Positions 16,638-24,952 of a DNA stretch of 41,019 nt are shown here, piece by piece. Below the pieces are notes generated by a model. It saw nothing but the letters and a program-made list of their open reading frames with translations. It ran no database searches and was not told where the DNA came from. The stretch covers positions 1-41,019 of the forward strand of contig JAHFUQ010000021.1 in the NCBI GenBank assembly GCA_023265045.1. Direction: 5' to 3'. Source of the DNA: Acidimicrobiia bacterium (GTDB lineage: Bacteria; Actinomycetota; Acidimicrobiia; Acidimicrobiales; AC-14). The position numbers and the translations under genes are program-made. Numbering within the stretch: the first letter of the stretch is position 1; each line of letters begins with the position of its first letter.

Positions 16638-17734
16638 GGGCGCCCCGGGCGCCCCGGCCCGCAACCGCCTGACGCCTCGGCCCGTGCCGGCAGGATCAGG
16701 TGGAGATCGCCGAACTCGTGCCAGAGGTAGCCGCGGTCGAGGGCGGCGCGGTAGGCGTCCTCCAGCATCCGCCGCCCGGCGATGGCCTCGAGGATCAGCA
16801 GGTGCGACGCCCGGGGTTCGTGCCAGCCGGTGACCAGCCCGTCGACCACCCGCACGCCCCGCTCGGGCGTGATCACGACGTCGGCCCAGCCCTCGCCGGG
16901 GTGGGCCAGGCCCTGGTCGTCGGCCACCGCCTCCAGGGCGCGCACCACGGTCGTCCCGACGGCCACCACTCTGCCTCCTGCCGCCCGGGTGGCGTTCACG
17001 CGGGCCGCCGTCTCGGGCGGGACCCGGTAGGGCTCGGGCGGGGGCAGCTCGTGGTCTTCGAGGGACGACACGCCCGCGTGCAGGACCAGCGGCGTGACCC
17101 CGATCCCGCGGGCCACCAGCCGGGTGAGCACCGCCGGGCTCAGCGGGCGGCCCGCGCTGGGCATCTCCGCACTGCCGGGCTCGGTGGCGTAGACGGTCTG
17201 GTAGGCCTCGATGGGCCAGTCCCGTTCCACGTGGCTGTACCGGATGGGGCGGCCGTGGGCGGCGAGGTACGCGCTGAGCTCGACGGGCAACCGCAGCGCC
17301 GCGACCCACAGACGTGGTGACTCCGGGTAGCGGGCCAGCACCTCGACGAGCGCCCCGCCAGGGAGGGTGAGCGCTTCGCCCGTCAGGTCGTCGTGGAACG
17401 GCTGGCTGGCGGGTTCGGCCGGCGTCCGGGCTTCGACCAGCCACAACCCGGCGGGCAAGCGGGTCGAGACATGCACCTCGAGCCGCGCCCCGTCGGGCCG
17501 TCGGGCGTCCACCGCCGCCGCCACCGTCCCGGACGTGTTGATCACCACCAGGTCGCCGGGTCGCAGGAGGTCGGCGAGGTCGTAGGCGTGGTGGTCGGTC
17601 GGCGCCGTGCACGGCAACGAGCGCATCAGCCGCACCTCGTCGCGCTCCAGACCGCGGGCGTACGGCGGTTCGTGGGCCTGCAGCTCGGGGGGCAGGTCGA
17701 AGGCCAGCCGGTCGCGGGACAACGTCACGCTCAT
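16634..17734 (-). CDS. queA: QueA-like S-adenosylmethionine:tRNA ribosyltransferase-isomerase
   Basis: 366 residues. QueA transfers the ribosyl of SAM to 7-aminomethyl-7-deazaguanine in tRNA. Family blocks are present: FDLPPELQAHEP, PGDLVVINTSGTVAA, YQTVYATEPGSAEMPSAG, VAVGTTVVRALE, and DGLVTGWHEPRASHLLILEA. Several positions depart from the classical enzyme: PSAGRP where PTAGLHF is usual, VLHAGVSS for the usual VGAGTF, and a C-terminal FGDLHLIL. It is therefore a divergent subfamily and its substrate may differ. It starts in a 4-base ATGA overlap with the SDR stop and ends in a GTGA overlap with the SufR-like start. The symbol is given at family level. Confidence 0.75.
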   Translation of the reverse strand: MSVTLSRDRLAFDLPPELQAHEPPYARGLERDEVRLMRSLPCTAPTDHHAYDLADLLRPGDLVVINTSGTVAAAVDARRPDGARLEVHVSTRLPAGLWLVEARTPAEPASQPFHDDLTGEALTLPGGALVEVLARYPESPRLWVAALRLPVELSAYLAAHGRPIRYSHVERDWPIEAYQTVYATEPGSAEMPSAGRPLSPAVLTRLVARGIGVTPLVLHAGVSSLEDHELPPPEPYRVPPETAARVNATRAAGGRVVAVGTTVVRALEAVADDQGLAHPGEGWADVVITPERGVRVVDGLVTGWHEPRASHLLILEAIAGRRMLEDAYRAALDRGYLWHEFGDLHLILPARAEASGGCGPGRPGRP

Positions 17735-18423
17735 GGCTGCGGGACCAGTTCCTTGGCCCGGTAGCGGCCGCTGGGATGGTCGGCCTCGATCAAGGCCAGC
17801 AGCCCGGGGACGCTGTCCTCAGGCGGCGGCTGGTCGGAGATGTCCTCCCCCGGGTACGCCTCCTGGTGCATGGCGGTGTTCATGTCGCCGGGGTCGACCC
17901 AGTAGACCTTCAGCTCCGGGTGCTCGGCCGCCAGCACGTTGCTCAGCTGCTCCAGCGCCGCCTTGGACGACCCGTAGCCGCCCCACCCCTCGTACCCTTC
18001 GACGCCTGCGTCCGACGTCACGTTGACGATACGGCCGTTGGCGTCGGCGAGCAGCGGCAGGGCGAGCTGCACCAACCGCAGCGGCGCCAGCACGTTCACC
18101 GCGTACACCTGTTCCAGCACCCCCAGCGGGTAGGCGCCGAGCCGGGGCTGGGGGCTCGGGCCGAGGAAGCTGGCATTGTTCACCAGCACGTCCACGCCGC
18201 CCAGGCGCGTGGCCGCTTCCACCAGCTCGACGCGGTGCGCCTCGTCGGCCACGTCCCCCGGGAGGGCGACGACCCGGGTCCTCTCGGCCAGCTCGGCGGC
18301 CGCCTGGTTGAGCGCCTCGACGCCCCGGGCGTCGACGACCAGCGCCCACCCCCGCCCGGCCAGGGCCCGGGCCAGGGCCAGCCCCAGGCCTCGAGACGCT
18401 CCGGTCACGATCGCCACGCTCAT
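17731..18423 (-). CDS. Short-chain dehydrogenase/reductase
   Basis: 230 residues. ATG 18423 is chosen because GGGAGG lies 6 bases upstream. It is a classical SDR: TGASRGLGLALA nucleotide motif, Asp near PGDVAD, VNNASFLG (NNAS in place of NNAG), and catalytic Ser in NVTSDAG with YGSSK (Tyr-x3-Lys). VDPGDMNTAM follows, and then a short tail. The NAD(P)-dependent substrate is unknown. It is the first gene of a three-gene operon (SDR, QueA-like, SufR-like) joined by 4-base overlaps. Confidence 0.88.
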   Translation of the reverse strand: MSVAIVTGASRGLGLALARALAGRGWALVVDARGVEALNQAAAELAERTRVVALPGDVADEAHRVELVEAATRLGGVDVLVNNASFLGPSPQPRLGAYPLGVLEQVYAVNVLAPLRLVQLALPLLADANGRIVNVTSDAGVEGYEGWGGYGSSKAALEQLSNVLAAEHPELKVYWVDPGDMNTAMHQEAYPGEDISDQPPPEDSVPGLLALIEADHPSGRYRAKELVPQP

Positions 18424-18446
18424 CGTCAACCTCCCTTGTCGCCAGC

Positions 18447-18959
18447 TTATACCAAGGGAGACCTGTTTTTATTCCAGAACATCAGCCCTCCTTCGACGCG
18501 GTCGAGGGAGTAGCCGAGCTTGGGCGGGATGGCGGCGCTGGCCCCGTTGCCCTCGCCGCAGCGGATCTGGATGCGCTCGACCCCCGTGACGTGCTCGAAG
18601 CCGGCGTCCGTCAGCGCCTGGGCGGCTGCCGTCGCGTAGCCCTGGCCCGTCTCACTGGCGCGCACCCAGTACCCGATCTCCAGCTCGGGATGGCGGTGGG
18701 CGTGGAGGCCGCACCCCCCGAGGAAGCGGGCGGTGTCGCCGTGGCGCATCCCGTAGCCGAACTCGATACCGGCCGCGAAGCGCTCGGGCGCGGCGGCGAG
18801 GAACTCCCGCTCGTCCTCGACCGTGGGCAGGGTCACGGCCCACGGCATCCAGGGGGCCAGCGCATCCCACGACTCCTCGATGGCCTCCATCAGCTCGTCG
18901 AGCATCTCGATACGCCACCGCCGCAGTACGAGCGGTCCCGCCGCCAGCTCGTCCGGCAT
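18447..18959 (-). CDS. GNAT-family N-acetyltransferase (RimJ/RimL type)
   Basis: 170 residues, ATG 18959, 5 bases after the stop of the upstream DUF1345 gene. It begins LAAGPLVLRRWRIEMLDELM, the usual RimJ/RimL opening. The central beta strands read FLGGCGLHAHRHPELEIGYWVRA. The acetyl-CoA loop region is ETGQGYATAAAQALTDAGFE and the last strands are RIQIRCGEGNGASAAIPPKLGYSLDR. It acetylates an amine, possibly a protein N-terminus, but the substrate is not known. It is probably cotranscribed with the DUF1345 gene. Confidence 0.85.
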   Translation of the reverse strand: MPDELAAGPLVLRRWRIEMLDELMEAIEESWDALAPWMPWAVTLPTVEDEREFLAAAPERFAAGIEFGYGMRHGDTARFLGGCGLHAHRHPELEIGYWVRASETGQGYATAAAQALTDAGFEHVTGVERIQIRCGEGNGASAAIPPKLGYSLDRVEGGLMFWNKNRSPLV

Positions 18960-18964
18960 GCCGC

Positions 18965-19606
18965 TCACCGGTTCAGGAGGCCGGCGACGGCGTTGATCAG
19001 CATCGCCACGATCACCACCCCGAACAGGTAGGAAAGCAGCGCGTGGGACGTCACCGCCCGCCGGATGGGCTTGGTGCGCAGGTCGGTGTCGGCCACCTGG
19101 TAGGTCATGCCGATGGTGAGCGCCAGGTGCAGGAAGTCCCAGTAGTCGGGGAGCTCGTCGCCGTAGTTGAAGTCGATCCCCTTGCCGCCTGAGTAGTACA
19201 GGTGCGCGTACCGGAACGTGTAGACGCACTGGATCACCGCCCACGACAACACCACGGTCAGCACCGTGAGCGCGGTCATGCCGGCCTGCGCCATTCCCTT
19301 CAGGTGCGCGGCCTTCACCAGCCCGAACCCCACGCCGGCGAGGCTGACAAGGCTCGCGCCGAGCAGGAGCGCCTCGGCGGCAACCCTCGAGTTGTCCTCC
19401 CGCGCCGCCAGTTCGCCGGTCGCCTCGGCGTCGTGGGCCCGCACCTCGAGCGCGGCCCAGAGGATCGTCACCAGGGCGGCCGCGACCCAGCCCACCAGCA
19501 CGGCGACCTGCCATGGGCCGATCACGGCGACGACGCCACCGACGGCCAGTCCCACCGCCAGGGCGATGACGGCTCGCCGCCGCGCCGACGGGTGCGGGTG
19601 CCTCAT
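18965..19606 (-). CDS. DUF1345 integral membrane protein
   Basis: 213 residues with five to six helices: about 11-30, 34-52, 77-97, 108-130, 155-170 and 190-210. DUF1345 blocks are visible: YDWDF-like DYWDFLHLALTIGMTYQVADTD, RRAVTSHALLSYLFGVVI and a final INAVAGLLNR. Function is unknown. ATG 19606 begins MRHPHPSARRR, a basic cytoplasmic start. It heads a two-gene unit with the acetyltransferase and is divergent from the CAAX protease. Confidence 0.82.
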   Translation of the reverse strand: MRHPHPSARRRAVIALAVGLAVGGVVAVIGPWQVAVLVGWVAAALVTILWAALEVRAHDAEATGELAAREDNSRVAAEALLLGASLVSLAGVGFGLVKAAHLKGMAQAGMTALTVLTVVLSWAVIQCVYTFRYAHLYYSGGKGIDFNYGDELPDYWDFLHLALTIGMTYQVADTDLRTKPIRRAVTSHALLSYLFGVVIVAMLINAVAGLLNR

Positions 19607-19659
19607 GGCGGGCGACAGTACGGCTCAAGAGGGGGCGCCGGCACGCCGATCTACTACCC

Positions 19660-20952
19660 ATGGCACGGCGGTCGAACAGCGGCTCCGAAGTCCTTCACGC
19701 CGACGACTGGTCGACCCTGTGGCGCTGCGGCTGCGGCTACGGCAACGCCGGCCGGGACCGTTGCCTCATGTGCGGCGCCCGCGCGCCCGAGGCGGCGCAG
19801 GGATCGTCCGGGCTCCACGCCGAGGCCGAGGTCCTGCCCCCGACCCGACCCGAGCCGGCGCCGACCGCGGGACGCAAGGCCACCCGGACCGTCGCCGCCA
19901 TCATCGTCCTCAACCTGCTCATCCAGGCCGTCGAGGTCGGCATCTTCGTCACCAACCACATCGAGCAGGCGGCGGCCATCCGCATCTCGCTGTTCAGCGG
20001 CCTGGCCTACTACGCCCTCGCCGCCGTCTGGGTCCTCGGCCGCTCGGCCGAGCTGGGGCTGCGCCCCCGCCCCGGGTTCGCCACCGCCCTGGTCGGGGCG
20101 GCCGAAGGCTTCGTCATCGGCGGCGCCACGGCGATCTTCCTGTTCGGCGTGATCCGCATCGCCACCGGCCGCCCGGTGCTCGACCCCACCGCCGCGCTGC
20201 TCACCGCCCAAGGCTCGATCGCCGCCCTCCTGATGGGCATCGTGCTCGTCGCCATCGCCGCGCCGGTGGTCGAGGAGTTGGTCTTCCGCGGCTTCCTGGC
20301 CGAGGCGTTGCGCCACCGCGGCAAGAAGAGCGCCGTCCTGCTGAGCGCCATCGCCTTCAGCCTCGCCCACCTGCGCCTCGCCCAGTTCCGCTACTACGTC
20401 GGCATGGGCGTCATCCTGGCGCTCGTCTACTGGCGGCGCGGGCTCGTCGGCTCGATCGCCGCCCACGCCACGTTCAACGGGATGCTGATGCTCATGGCCG
20501 CGGTGGCGGGGCACGGGCCCGCCATCGACGTCCAGGCGTCCGGGTTCACCGTCGCCATCCCGCCTACCTACCGCACCGCGACCGGCGTCTTCGGCGACGA
20601 CCTGGTGGCCACGGGGCCGACCGGGGCGCGCGTCGAGTTCGCCCACACCGACATTCCGGGGCTGCCCCCTGTCGACCAGATCGCGCGGGACGTGGCGCAG
20701 GGCCGGGTGCCGTTCCCGCCCGAGCTGAGGATCGACTACTCGTCGATCGCCGTCCTCCCCATGCCCGCCGGTCCCGCCGTCTCGATGACGGCCAAGGTCA
20801 ACGACCGCGACGGCCGGATGGTCCTGATCCGGGCGCCGGGCCGCCTCTGGATCGCCGTCTTCCGCTCGGACGGCACCAACCGCTCCATGGTCGAGTTCGA
20901 CGCCATGGTGCACAGCTGGCGGCTGCCGGCGACCGCGTCAGCCAGCTCCTAA
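19660..20952 (+). CDS. CPBP (CAAX-type) membrane protease with zinc-finger N-terminus
   Basis: 430 residues in three parts. Residues 21-40 form a RanBP2-like zinc knuckle (WRCGCGYGNAGRDRCLMCGA). Residues about 75-290 are the membrane CPBP protease: EELVFRG (Glu205, Glu206, Arg210), FSLAH with His237, and HATFN (His269, Asn273), the three metal/catalytic motifs. Residues about 295-430 form an extra soluble C-terminal domain of unknown type (IPPTYRTATGVFGDD, PGLPPVDQIARDVAQG). CPBP proteases act in prenyl-protein processing, bacteriocin immunity or membrane-anchored proteolysis. The start is ATG 19660 without a Shine-Dalgarno. Its 3' end overlaps the convergent VOC gene by 15 bp. Confidence 0.85.
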   Translation: MARRSNSGSEVLHADDWSTLWRCGCGYGNAGRDRCLMCGARAPEAAQGSSGLHAEAEVLPPTRPEPAPTAGRKATRTVAAIIVLNLLIQAVEVGIFVTNHIEQAAAIRISLFSGLAYYALAAVWVLGRSAELGLRPRPGFATALVGAAEGFVIGGATAIFLFGVIRIATGRPVLDPTAALLTAQGSIAALLMGIVLVAIAAPVVEELVFRGFLAEALRHRGKKSAVLLSAIAFSLAHLRLAQFRYYVGMGVILALVYWRRGLVGSIAAHATFNGMLMLMAAVAGHGPAIDVQASGFTVAIPPTYRTATGVFGDDLVATGPTGARVEFAHTDIPGLPPVDQIARDVAQGRVPFPPELRIDYSSIAVLPMPAGPAVSMTAKVNDRDGRMVLIRAPGRLWIAVFRSDGTNRSMVEFDAMVHSWRLPATASASS

Positions 20953-21363
20953 CGTCACCGCTCCGTCGTCGCCGACCGTCCAGTACGGGTTGTGGGCGAC
21001 CTCCCACGGGTGCCCGTCCGGGTCGATGAACACCGCGGAGTAGCCGCCCCAGAACGTCTCTCCCGGCTCCCGGCCGATGACTGCGCCGGCGGCGCGGGCC
21101 TCCTCGATCACCGAGACGACCTCCTCGGGCGAGCGGGCGTTGTAGGCCAGGGTCACGCCGCCCCACCCGCCGCTGTCGGTCACCGCCGAGTCGTGGGCGA
21201 GCTGGTCGCGGCCCCACAGCGCCACGATCGTCCCGACCGCTTGGAAGAACACCACATCGTCGTCGTCGCCGGGCGCGGCGCGCCACCCCAACGCCTCGTA
21301 GAACCGGCGCGCCCGGCCGAGGTCGCCCACGCCCAGGGTCACCAGGCTCAGGCGCTGCTCCAT
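20938..21363 (-). CDS. VOC (glyoxalase/bleomycin-resistance-fold) protein
   Basis: 141 residues. It has two beta-alpha-beta-beta-beta repeats, beginning LSLVTLGVGDLGRARRFYEALGW and with the second half GGVTLAYNARSPEEVVSVIEEARAAG. The close is YSAVFIDPDGHPWEVAHNP, the usual FxDPDGxxxE ending with the metal Glu. The first expected metal His is not evident. It may be an enzyme or a binding protein; no substrate can be assigned. It lies 12 bases after the stop of the SDR upstream, so the two are probably cotranscribed. Confidence 0.85.
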   Translation of the reverse strand: MEQRLSLVTLGVGDLGRARRFYEALGWRAAPGDDDDVVFFQAVGTIVALWGRDQLAHDSAVTDSGGWGGVTLAYNARSPEEVVSVIEEARAAGAVIGREPGETFWGGYSAVFIDPDGHPWEVAHNPYWTVGDDGAVTLGAG

Positions 21364-21375
21364 AAGCCCATTCTT

Positions 21376-22248
21376 CTACTTCACGTGCTCATCGAAGTAC
21401 CGGCCCCAGTGGGGACGCGAGCCGTCGGCGTCGTCGAAGCCGTACTCCTCCGACAGGTCCCAGGAGCTGAGCGCCCGGCCGGCCTTGTCCATCACGTTCG
21501 GGTCGGCGGCGAGGGCGGCGACGGCGCGCCCGACGAAGCGAGGGGTCTCCGAGGCGATGAAGTGCGGGTCCTGGGCGGTGGCGTCGCGCCAGTTGTCGGC
21601 CGTGACGCCGAAGTGGTCGAGCATGGCCTCGGAGCGCAGGAAACCGGGAGTGATGGCCAGCGCGGTGACGCCGTGGGGCTTCAGCTCCTCCGCCATGCCC
21701 TTGGCCAGGCGGATGACCCCGGCCTTGACCAGGTCGTAAGGCAGGTTGCCCCGGTAGCCGTCGGTGTTGCCGTCGGTGACCTCCACCACCAGGCCTGACC
21801 GGCGGGCGACCATCAGCGCCACGCCGTAGCGGCTGGTGATGATGTGGCTCAGCACGGCGCGGGGCAACAGGCGCGCCACCTTCTCGAGGTCCAGCTCCCA
21901 GAACGGCGTGCCCCACTCGGTGAGCGGATCGCCGCCCCACACGTCGTTCACCAGGACGTCGAGGCGGCCGTCCTGCTCGGCCACGACCCGCTCGAACAGC
22001 GCTGCGACCTCGGCCGCGACGGTGTGGTCGGCCCTGACCGCGATCCCGTGACCGCCGGCTTCGGTCACCAGGTCGGCCGTCTCCTCGATGGTCTCGGGAC
22101 GGTCCATGTCCGACCGTTGCGCCCGCGTCGACCGGCCCGTGACGTAGACGGTGGCGCCCAGGCCGCCGAGCTCGACGGCGATGCCGCGGCCGGCGCCGCG
22201 GGTTCCTCCCGCGACGACGGCCACCTTCCCATCCAGCGTGTTCGTCAT
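21376..22248 (-). CDS. Short-chain dehydrogenase/reductase (DHRS1-like)
   Basis: 290 residues. Nucleotide motif AGGTRGAGRGIA, then GRSTRAQ, HTVAAEVAALFERV and VLVNDVWGGDP, which replaces the usual NNAG. The catalytic Tyr and Lys lie in YDLVKAG; the upstream Ser position reads VTDGNTDGYR, so the catalytic Ser is not obvious. The C-terminal region FVGRAVAALAADPNVMDKAGRALSSWDLSEEYGF resembles DHRS1-type proteins. ATG 22248 begins MTNTLDGKVAVVAGG. The substrate is unknown. Confidence 0.85.
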   Translation of the reverse strand: MTNTLDGKVAVVAGGTRGAGRGIAVELGGLGATVYVTGRSTRAQRSDMDRPETIEETADLVTEAGGHGIAVRADHTVAAEVAALFERVVAEQDGRLDVLVNDVWGGDPLTEWGTPFWELDLEKVARLLPRAVLSHIITSRYGVALMVARRSGLVVEVTDGNTDGYRGNLPYDLVKAGVIRLAKGMAEELKPHGVTALAITPGFLRSEAMLDHFGVTADNWRDATAQDPHFIASETPRFVGRAVAALAADPNVMDKAGRALSSWDLSEEYGFDDADGSRPHWGRYFDEHVK

Positions 22249-22307
22249 GGCTGTCTACGAAACACCCGTTGCGGATGCCGCGCCAGGCGAATGGCACGCT
22301 GGAGCCG

Positions 22308-22538
22308 GTGAGGAAGCCGTGGTGGATGCCCGGGGGCTGGCACGCGGAGACGTGGGTGTGCTCGATGCGAGGCCACGTGGCGGCCGCCTCCGGCCACGAC
22401 GCTGCCGGCGACGGCCCCGGCGACGACCGGCTGGTGCGCGGCGATCTGGTGCGGTGCGTTCGCTGCGACGCGTGGGTGCCGCTGGCCAGCGTCGATCGGG
22501 AGGCCGAGCGCGTGCCGCTCCCTCGGCGCGGCAAGTAG
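22308..22538 (+). CDS. Small Cys-containing protein coupled to DUF2127 gene
   Basis: 76 residues from GTG 22308, chosen because GGAG lies close upstream; an ATG at 22275 would add 11 residues. It reads WHAETWVCSMRGHVAA, an Ala/Asp-rich middle, then RGDLVRCVRCDAWVPL. Cys-x4-His and Cys-x2-Cys suggest a zinc-binding ribbon. The stop TAG is followed immediately by the TTG start of the DUF2127 gene, so the two are coupled. I recall similar small proteins ahead of DUF2127 in actinobacteria, but no function is known. Confidence 0.65.
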   Translation: MRKPWWMPGGWHAETWVCSMRGHVAAASGHDAAGDGPGDDRLVRGDLVRCVRCDAWVPLASVDREAERVPLPRRGK

Positions 22539-23129
22539 TTGCACCAGGCGATCGTCCTGCGCCTGGTGGCGCTCGATCGGGCGTTCCACGCCGTCCTGCT
22601 GATCCCGGCCGGCGTCCTGCTCGGCTGGCTCTGGCTCCGCCTCGGCGCCCTGTCGCCGCAAGCCCGCACCCTGGCCGAGGAACTGGCGCGGGTTTCCACC
22701 GACGTCGGCCACTTGGGGGGCCAGCTCAGCTCGGTGGCCACAAAGGTCGCGACCCTGCACCCCGACCACGTGCGCGATCTGGCCGTGCTCGCCCTTGGCT
22801 TCGGGCTCCTCGAGGGGATCGAGGCGGTGGGGCTGTGGCTCGAGAAGCGATGGGCCGAGTACCTCACCGTGGTGGCGACCGCATCGCTGCTGCCCATCGA
22901 GGTGCTGGAGCTGACCCGGCACGCAACCCTCCTCAAGGCAGGCGGGTTCATCGTCAACGTCGCAGTCGTCGTCTACCTCGTGGTCGCCAAGCGGTTGTTC
23001 GGGGTGCGCGGCGGCGAACCCGAGCGTGTCGCCGACCTCGAGGCGCTGGCGGCGGCGTCGAGCCCACAGCGGGCCCGCGCCGCCCGCGCGCCGGCGCCGG
23101 CCCCGCCTCCGGCTGCGCCTGCGGGCTAG
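22539..23129 (+). CDS. DUF2127 membrane protein
   Basis: 196 residues, TTG start directly after the upstream stop. Four hydrophobic helices: about 15-33, 77-100, 112-130 and 135-155. DUF2127 signature: GLLEGIEAVGLWLEKRWAEY, LPIEVLELTRHATLLK and FIVNVAVVVYLVVAKRLF. The C-terminal about 40 residues form a Pro/Ala-rich tail. Function unknown. Its TAG lies in CTAG 23126-23129, a palindrome that also supplies the stop of the convergent L,D-transpeptidase gene. Confidence 0.82.
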   Translation: MHQAIVLRLVALDRAFHAVLLIPAGVLLGWLWLRLGALSPQARTLAEELARVSTDVGHLGGQLSSVATKVATLHPDHVRDLAVLALGFGLLEGIEAVGLWLEKRWAEYLTVVATASLLPIEVLELTRHATLLKAGGFIVNVAVVVYLVVAKRLFGVRGGEPERVADLEALAAASSPQRARAARAPAPAPPPAAPAG

Positions 23130-23977
23130 GCCACGCCCATGATGATGCGGGGCGACTTGGCGGGGTCGAGCCAGCGGAGGACCTCCACCAGTTGCGCCAC
23201 CGGGATCGACACGCAGCCCGCGGTCGGGCCGCCGACCTGGGCGTGGAGGAAGATCGCGCTGCCGAGCCCGGGGGTGCGAGCGGTGTTGTAGGCGATCACG
23301 GCCCCGTGCTCGTAGGCGATGGGCTGGTACATGGGCTCCGGCTCGGCCCCCGGATCCTGCTGGTCCTTGTTCACCCACTGGTTGTAGAGCGGGCTCTTGG
23401 GGTCGTCGACCCACACGATGGACTGGGTGATCTCGCGGTACGGGAACTTCACGCCCGGGTTGGCGCTCACGCCGAACAGGAAGTCGAAGCCGTAGACGCC
23501 CGACGGGGTGCGCCCGTCGCCCTCGCGCTTCTCGTCCGGCGGCGCGAAGCCGTTGTACCCCACCCGGGCCGAGTACGGCCCGTGCGCCTTCTGCCAGCCG
23601 TCCGCGGTCCGGTCGTACGCCGTGAGCGTGGCGGTGTTGGCCCCGTACCCGGGCGCCGTGACGACGATGGCCTGGCCGGCCGAGCCCACCCGAGCCAGCT
23701 CCGGCGCCGGCAGCGCGCCGGCGGGCGCGGCCGTGGTGACGGGCCCCACCGATGTCGGAGGCGAAGTCGACGCCGGCGCGGAGGTGGACGTGGGCGGCAC
23801 GGAGGTGACCGCCGGCGCGGTGGTGGCCGGCGCCACCGGCGATCCTGAGGCTTCGACAACACTGGACGCCGGCGTCGGGCTGCTCGTCGCCGGGCGCGGC
23901 GTCGTGGTGGTCGGCGCCAGCTTCGCCGCGAGCGGGAAGGAGTCGGGCCCGCACGCCGACAGCAGGAACGTCAGCAC
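23126..23977 (-). CDS. Lipoprotein L,D-transpeptidase (YkuD domain)
   Basis: About 283 residues. The N-terminus is a lipoprotein signal ending FLLSAC, then a Thr/Pro/Ser-rich linker of about 90 residues. The YkuD catalytic domain runs from YGANTATLTAYDRTADGW to the end. Catalytic motif HAQVGGPTAGCVSIP has the His, Gly and nucleophilic Cys. It cross-links peptidoglycan through 3-3 links or attaches proteins to the wall. The start is uncertain: GTG 23977 is the only conventional codon in frame near the signal and leaves a very short n-region. A promoter TTGCCT-N18-TATAGG on this strand (plus 24030-24059) fits a start there. Confidence 0.8.
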   Translation of the reverse strand: MLTFLLSACGPDSFPLAAKLAPTTTTPRPATSSPTPASSVVEASGSPVAPATTAPAVTSVPPTSTSAPASTSPPTSVGPVTTAAPAGALPAPELARVGSAGQAIVVTAPGYGANTATLTAYDRTADGWQKAHGPYSARVGYNGFAPPDEKREGDGRTPSGVYGFDFLFGVSANPGVKFPYREITQSIVWVDDPKSPLYNQWVNKDQQDPGAEPEPMYQPIAYEHGAVIAYNTARTPGLGSAIFLHAQVGGPTAGCVSIPVAQLVEVLRWLDPAKSPRIIMGVA

Positions 23978-24029
23978 GAGGACCCGGATGGCGAGCGACC
24001 CGGGCCGAACTGGTGCGATGATCGACGAG

Positions 24030-24059
24030 CCTATAGGTTCCCCGATCCGATGAAGGCAA
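24030..24059 (-). promoter_or_regulatory. Divergent promoter with palindromic -10 CCTATAGG
   Basis: Minus strand: TTGCCT (plus 24054-24059), 18-bp spacer, TATAGG (plus 24030-24035), reading towards the L,D-transpeptidase. The plus strand uses the same palindrome (24030-24037), with TATAGG ending 12 bases before ATG 24050, giving an almost leaderless epimerase mRNA. Confidence 0.45.
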
Positions 24060-24952
24060 TCGTCACCGGCGCGAGCGGCTTCGTCGGGCAGTACCTCTGC
24101 GAGCATCTTCAGGCCGAAGGCGACGAGGTGATTGGCCTCGACCGCCGGCACGATCCGTCGTTCGACATCGTGGATCGCGCCAGTGTGTTTAAGGCATTTT
24201 CGGCAGCCAGCCCGGACACCATTTACCACTTGGCGGCGGCCACCCACGTCGGCCGCTCCTGGGAGGCACCGGTCGAGACCGTGCGGGTCAACGTCGAGGG
24301 GACTCTCAACGTCCTCGACGCGGCGCTCACCGCGGGCGTCGGTCGCGTGCTGTTTGTCGGCAGCGCCGAGGAGTACGGCCTTTCCGCCAATGACTGCGAG
24401 CGCGTTCCCGAGGACGCAGTCCTCCGCCCCACGACACCGTACGGCGCGAGCAAGGTGGCCGCGTCCTACTTCGCCCTGCAAGCCCAACTCGGAACGGACC
24501 TCGCCGTCGTCCGCACCCGACCGTTCAATCACACCGGACCGGGGCAGGGCCAGGAGTTCGTCGTCCCCGCCATCGCCCGGCGAATTGCGGAGGCCGAACG
24601 GGACGGCAATGACGAAATTATCGTCGGCCGCACCGATACGATCCGCGAGATGAACGACGTTCGCGACATCGTCCGGGCCTACCGCCTGCTCGTGCTGCAC
24701 GGCGCGGCGGGCGCCGTATACAACGTCTGCTCGGGCGTCGGAATGACCATCGGCGAGGTCGTGGAACGGCTCGTCCTGCTGGCCCGGCGACCCCTCCGGG
24801 TCCGCCAGGACCCGCAGTTCGTCCGCCCCGTCGACGTCCCCCGCCTGGTGGGCGACCCCAGCCGCCTCCAGGCCGCCACCGGCTGGGCGCCGGAGTACGC
24901 CGTCGACGAGACGCTGGCCGACGTCCTCGACGAGGCCCGCCGCCGCCCATGA
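24050..24952 (+). CDS. NAD-dependent sugar-nucleotide epimerase/reductase (Rmd/GMD-like)
   Basis: 300 residues, extended SDR. Motifs: TGASGFVGQYL (NAD binding), HLAAATHVGRSW, VNVEGTLNVLDAA, GSAEEYG, and YGASK for Tyr-x3-Lys. RPFNHTGPGQGQEFVVPAIARR, EMNDVRDIVRAY and VYNVCSGVGMTIGEV are closest to GDP-mannose 4,6-dehydratase / GDP-4-keto-6-deoxymannose reductase enzymes. The product would be a deoxy-sugar nucleotide for envelope glycans. The first half uses more A/T-ending codons than its neighbours. The stop overlaps the ABC exporter start (ATGA). Confidence 0.85.
   Translation: MKAIVTGASGFVGQYLCEHLQAEGDEVIGLDRRHDPSFDIVDRASVFKAFSAASPDTIYHLAAATHVGRSWEAPVETVRVNVEGTLNVLDAALTAGVGRVLFVGSAEEYGLSANDCERVPEDAVLRPTTPYGASKVAASYFALQAQLGTDLAVVRTRPFNHTGPGQGQEFVVPAIARRIAEAERDGNDEIIVGRTDTIREMNDVRDIVRAYRLLVLHGAAGAVYNVCSGVGMTIGEVVERLVLLARRPLRVRQDPQFVRPVDVPRLVGDPSRLQAATGWAPEYAVDETLADVLDEARRRP

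Noticed and set aside
16588-16660. GCGGGC hexamer repeats at the start of the SufR-like gene
   Set aside because: They simply encode the Pro-Ala lead peptide; four imperfect copies with no other structure.
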